NCBI GenBank assembly: GCA_014376345.1
Contig: JACMRS010000136.1
Span: 1 to 6,015, forward strand
DNA: 6,015 nucleotides
Reading direction: 5' to 3'
DNA from: Bacteroidia bacterium
Lineage (GTDB): Bacteria > Bacteroidota > Bacteroidia > NS11-12g > UBA955
Made by a program: the position numbers and the translations under genes
In this document: positions 4,202 through 6,015 of the stretch, in pieces
Layout of the letters: every line of letters begins with the position of its first letter
How positions within the stretch are numbered: the first letter of the stretch is position 1
Notes under the pieces: model-generated
What the model was told of the DNA's origin: nothing
Database searches by the model: none
Seen by the model: the letters and a program-made list of their open reading frames with translations, nothing else

Positions 4202-6015
4202 TTGACCATCCTTTCTCAATTTTCCTTTAAAAGCCTCTTAATTACCGGCTTGTTTTCGCTTGCAGCAACCATTGCAAACGGGCAAAGCGTTATTTCCCGT
4301 GCCTACCATAATACGGTTGCACGCTATAATCTTTATTATAATTCTAAAACTCTTGTTGAGGATGCCCGTGTTAAAGCTGCTGAGGCGCATAAAAATAATT
4401 TCAAGGAAGTAATTGATATATTTCCTTACTCCGATGAGGCTCAGTTGAAAGGAAATGCGCCCAATATGGATGAAGTTCTGAAAAAACTTTCTACCATTAT
4501 TGAAAAGCACAGCAAAAGTAAATGGGTAGACGACAGCTATCTGATGATGGGAAAAGCCCAGTTTTTTAAAGGTGATTTTTATGCTGCAATTGAAGTATTT
4601 GAGTATGTTAACTCAACTTATAAGGGCAAACCACTGACTTATGAGGTAGATTTATGGATTTTAAAATGCTATCTGATGTTGAATAATATTGAAGATGCAG
4701 AAGCACTATACACAAAACTTAAGAATCAGGTGAATTTTCCTGCAAAACTTAAACCTGAACTAAAACTTGCCGGTGCAACTATTTTTATCAGAGAAAAAAA
4801 ATACACTTCCGCTATCAAACTTCTTGAAGAAGTAAGACCATTAATTAAGAAAAAGGAACAAAAAATAAGAGTCAACTTTGCTATGGGTCAGATTTACCAA
4901 TTGCTTAATATGCAAGATAAATCTATTGAACGATTTTCAAAAGTGGCGAAAATGAATCCGCCATACGATTTTGCGTTTAATGCGCGTTTAAGTATGGCAA
5001 GAGCGATTAACCCAAAGAATAAAAGCGAGATTAAACAAGCTAAAAACAGCATGAAAAGAATGCTGAGGGATGATAAAAACATTGACTATTTCGACAGGAT
5101 TTATTATGAATTAGGAAATCTTGAGATAATAGATAAAAATCCAGCCGAAGCACTGGTTAATTATAAACTTTCACTTGCCTCTAAAACCTCAGACGCCACT
5201 CAAAAAAGCAATACCTATCTTGCTGTTGCAGAGATTTATTTTAAAAGTCAGAATTATGAATATGCACAGCTCTATTATGACAGTGCAGCAAGAGCAATAA
5301 GTCCCGAACACCCTGATTACAAGGTTATAACTCAACGCAACGAAATATTAAACGACCTGATAAAGCATCTGGTAATTATCAGAACACAGGATAGTTTATT
5401 AAAGCTTAGCGAAAATGAAAAGCTCAGAGAAAAAACTATTGACAAGCTTATCAGAGCTGAAAAAGAAAAACAGATTCTTGATAAAAACAAGGAAGAAAAC
5501 AAAGCTTTTATTTCAGGAACTTTACCCGGACAAGCTGGTGCCAATGCAGGAAGCAGCACCTTCCCTTTCTATAATCAGGCAGCCCGGAATAAAGGTTATT
5601 CCGATTTTTTAAGAATCTGGGGAAGCCGATCATTAAAAGACAACTGGGCTTTTAGCAGTCTTCAGACAATTGGGAATACAGATCCTTCAAAAGATCCTGA
5701 CAACTCAAAGGATTCAGATTCTTCTAAAGTTGTTGAAAATACTTTAATGCTGAATGCACCGGAAGAACGCAAGAAATATTACGAATTTATACCTGTAACT
5801 AAAGCGCAGAAAGACAAGGCGAGATACAGCATGTGGGAATCGTATATTATGGCTGCAAATATTTATTATCAGCAGCTAAACGAACCGGAAAAAGCCATGA
5901 AACTTCTTCAAGAACTACTTTCAAAGTATCCGGGGAATAGCTTTGAGGCCAATGCCTGGTATCTTCTTGCAAAAATTAATAAAGACAAAGGCAACATGGC
6001 GAAATGGAGTGAATA
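4202..6015 (+). CDS. sprE: SprE/PorW-like TPR protein of type IX secretion/gliding (runs off right edge)
   Basis: SprE (PorW in Porphyromonas) is a TPR-rich envelope protein required for type IX secretion and gliding. The frame is open from the proposed start through 604 codons to the edge. The mature N-terminus carries the family signature RAYHNTVARYNLYYNS. TPR-like helical repeats occur at about 108-143, 297-368 and 539-600, as in WVDDSYLMMGKAQFFKGDFY. A charged coiled coil spans about 381-435. A second signature, FYNQAARNKGYSDF then WGSRSLKDNW (456-482), is typical of this family. A low-complexity D/S/K patch lies near 491-505. I chose TTG at 4202 because it gives a 27-residue signal peptide with a basic residue at 10 and a cut near AxANG. 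The only upstream ATG in frame is at 4127, abutting the divergent peptidase start. Homologues are usually lipoproteins, but no lipobox cysteine is present here. The neighbouring peptidase and bactofilin are also envelope genes. Confidence 0.88.
   Translation, partial: MTILSQFSFKSLLITGLFSLAATIANGQSVISRAYHNTVARYNLYYNSKTLVEDARVKAAEAHKNNFKEVIDIFPYSDEAQLKGNAPNMDEVLKKLSTIIEKHSKSKWVDDSYLMMGKAQFFKGDFYAAIEVFEYVNSTYKGKPLTYEVDLWILKCYLMLNNIEDAEALYTKLKNQVNFPAKLKPELKLAGATIFIREKKYTSAIKLLEEVRPLIKKKEQKIRVNFAMGQIYQLLNMQDKSIERFSKVAKMNPPYDFAFNARLSMARAINPKNKSEIKQAKNSMKRMLRDDKNIDYFDRIYYELGNLEIIDKNPAEALVNYKLSLASKTSDATQKSNTYLAVAEIYFKSQNYEYAQLYYDSAARAISPEHPDYKVITQRNEILNDLIKHLVIIRTQDSLLKLSENEKLREKTIDKLIRAEKEKQILDKNKEENKAFISGTLPGQAGANAGSSTFPFYNQAARNKGYSDFLRIWGSRSLKDNWAFSSLQTIGNTDPSKDPDNSKDSDSSKVVENTLMLNAPEERKKYYEFIPVTKAQKDKARYSMWESYIMAANIYYQQLNEPEKAMKLLQELLSKYPGNSFEANAWYLLAKINKDKGNMAKWSE

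Noticed and set aside
4126..4209. A longer M23 peptidase product starting at the ATG at 4209.
   Set aside because: The extra 28 residues do not resemble the family's basic N-terminus, and the region overlaps the proposed start and promoter of the divergent gene.
4238..4510. A 90-codon minus-strand open frame at the start of the SprE-like gene.
   Set aside because: It is antisense to the conserved N-terminal signature of the SprE-like protein and shows no recognisable protein features.

Overview
The window looks like chromosomal DNA from a member of the Bacteroidota. Four things point there: subunits b, c and a of the F1Fo ATP synthase have the Bacteroidota style (subunit a has a signal peptide and a long periplasmic N-terminus); a SprE/PorW-type gene is present, a component of the type IX secretion/gliding system confined to this phylum; the intergenic DNA is A+T-rich with matches to the Bacteroidota -7 element TAnnTTTG; and most genes lack a clear Shine-Dalgarno sequence. 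No closer placement can be supported by eye.

Layout. From about 4125 down to 1, eight genes run leftward on the minus strand and are tightly packed: a membrane-anchored M23 peptidase, a bactofilin, AtpZ, an AtpI-like four-helix membrane protein, then atpB (a), atpE (c), atpF (b) and the first 55 codons of atpH (delta). The order atpB-atpE-atpF-atpH is the canonical Fo-to-F1 order, so atpA and atpG probably follow off the left edge. Two gene junctions overlap by 14 nt each, and two others are separated by only 5-6 nt. A G+C-rich hairpin followed by a U tract lies between atpE and atpF and looks like an internal terminator or attenuator.

From about 4202 to the right edge, the plus strand holds one long open frame. 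It encodes a secreted TPR-rich protein of the SprE/PorW family, diverges from the peptidase gene, and runs off the window. The 76-nt gap between the two starts carries overlapping candidate promoters for both directions.

How the genes work together. AtpZ and the AtpI-like protein are probably Fo assembly or ion-related accessory factors for subunits a, c, b and delta. The peptidase and bactofilin form a familiar cell-wall remodelling/scaffold pair, and the SprE-like protein would act in protein export through the outer membrane. Nearly all the DNA is accounted for by recognised families. I see no RNA gene, mobile element or CRISPR array. The points most worth a second look are the atpE-atpF hairpin, the missing lipobox cysteine in the SprE-like protein, the two apparent TTG starts, and the joining of envelope genes to the ATP synthase operon.
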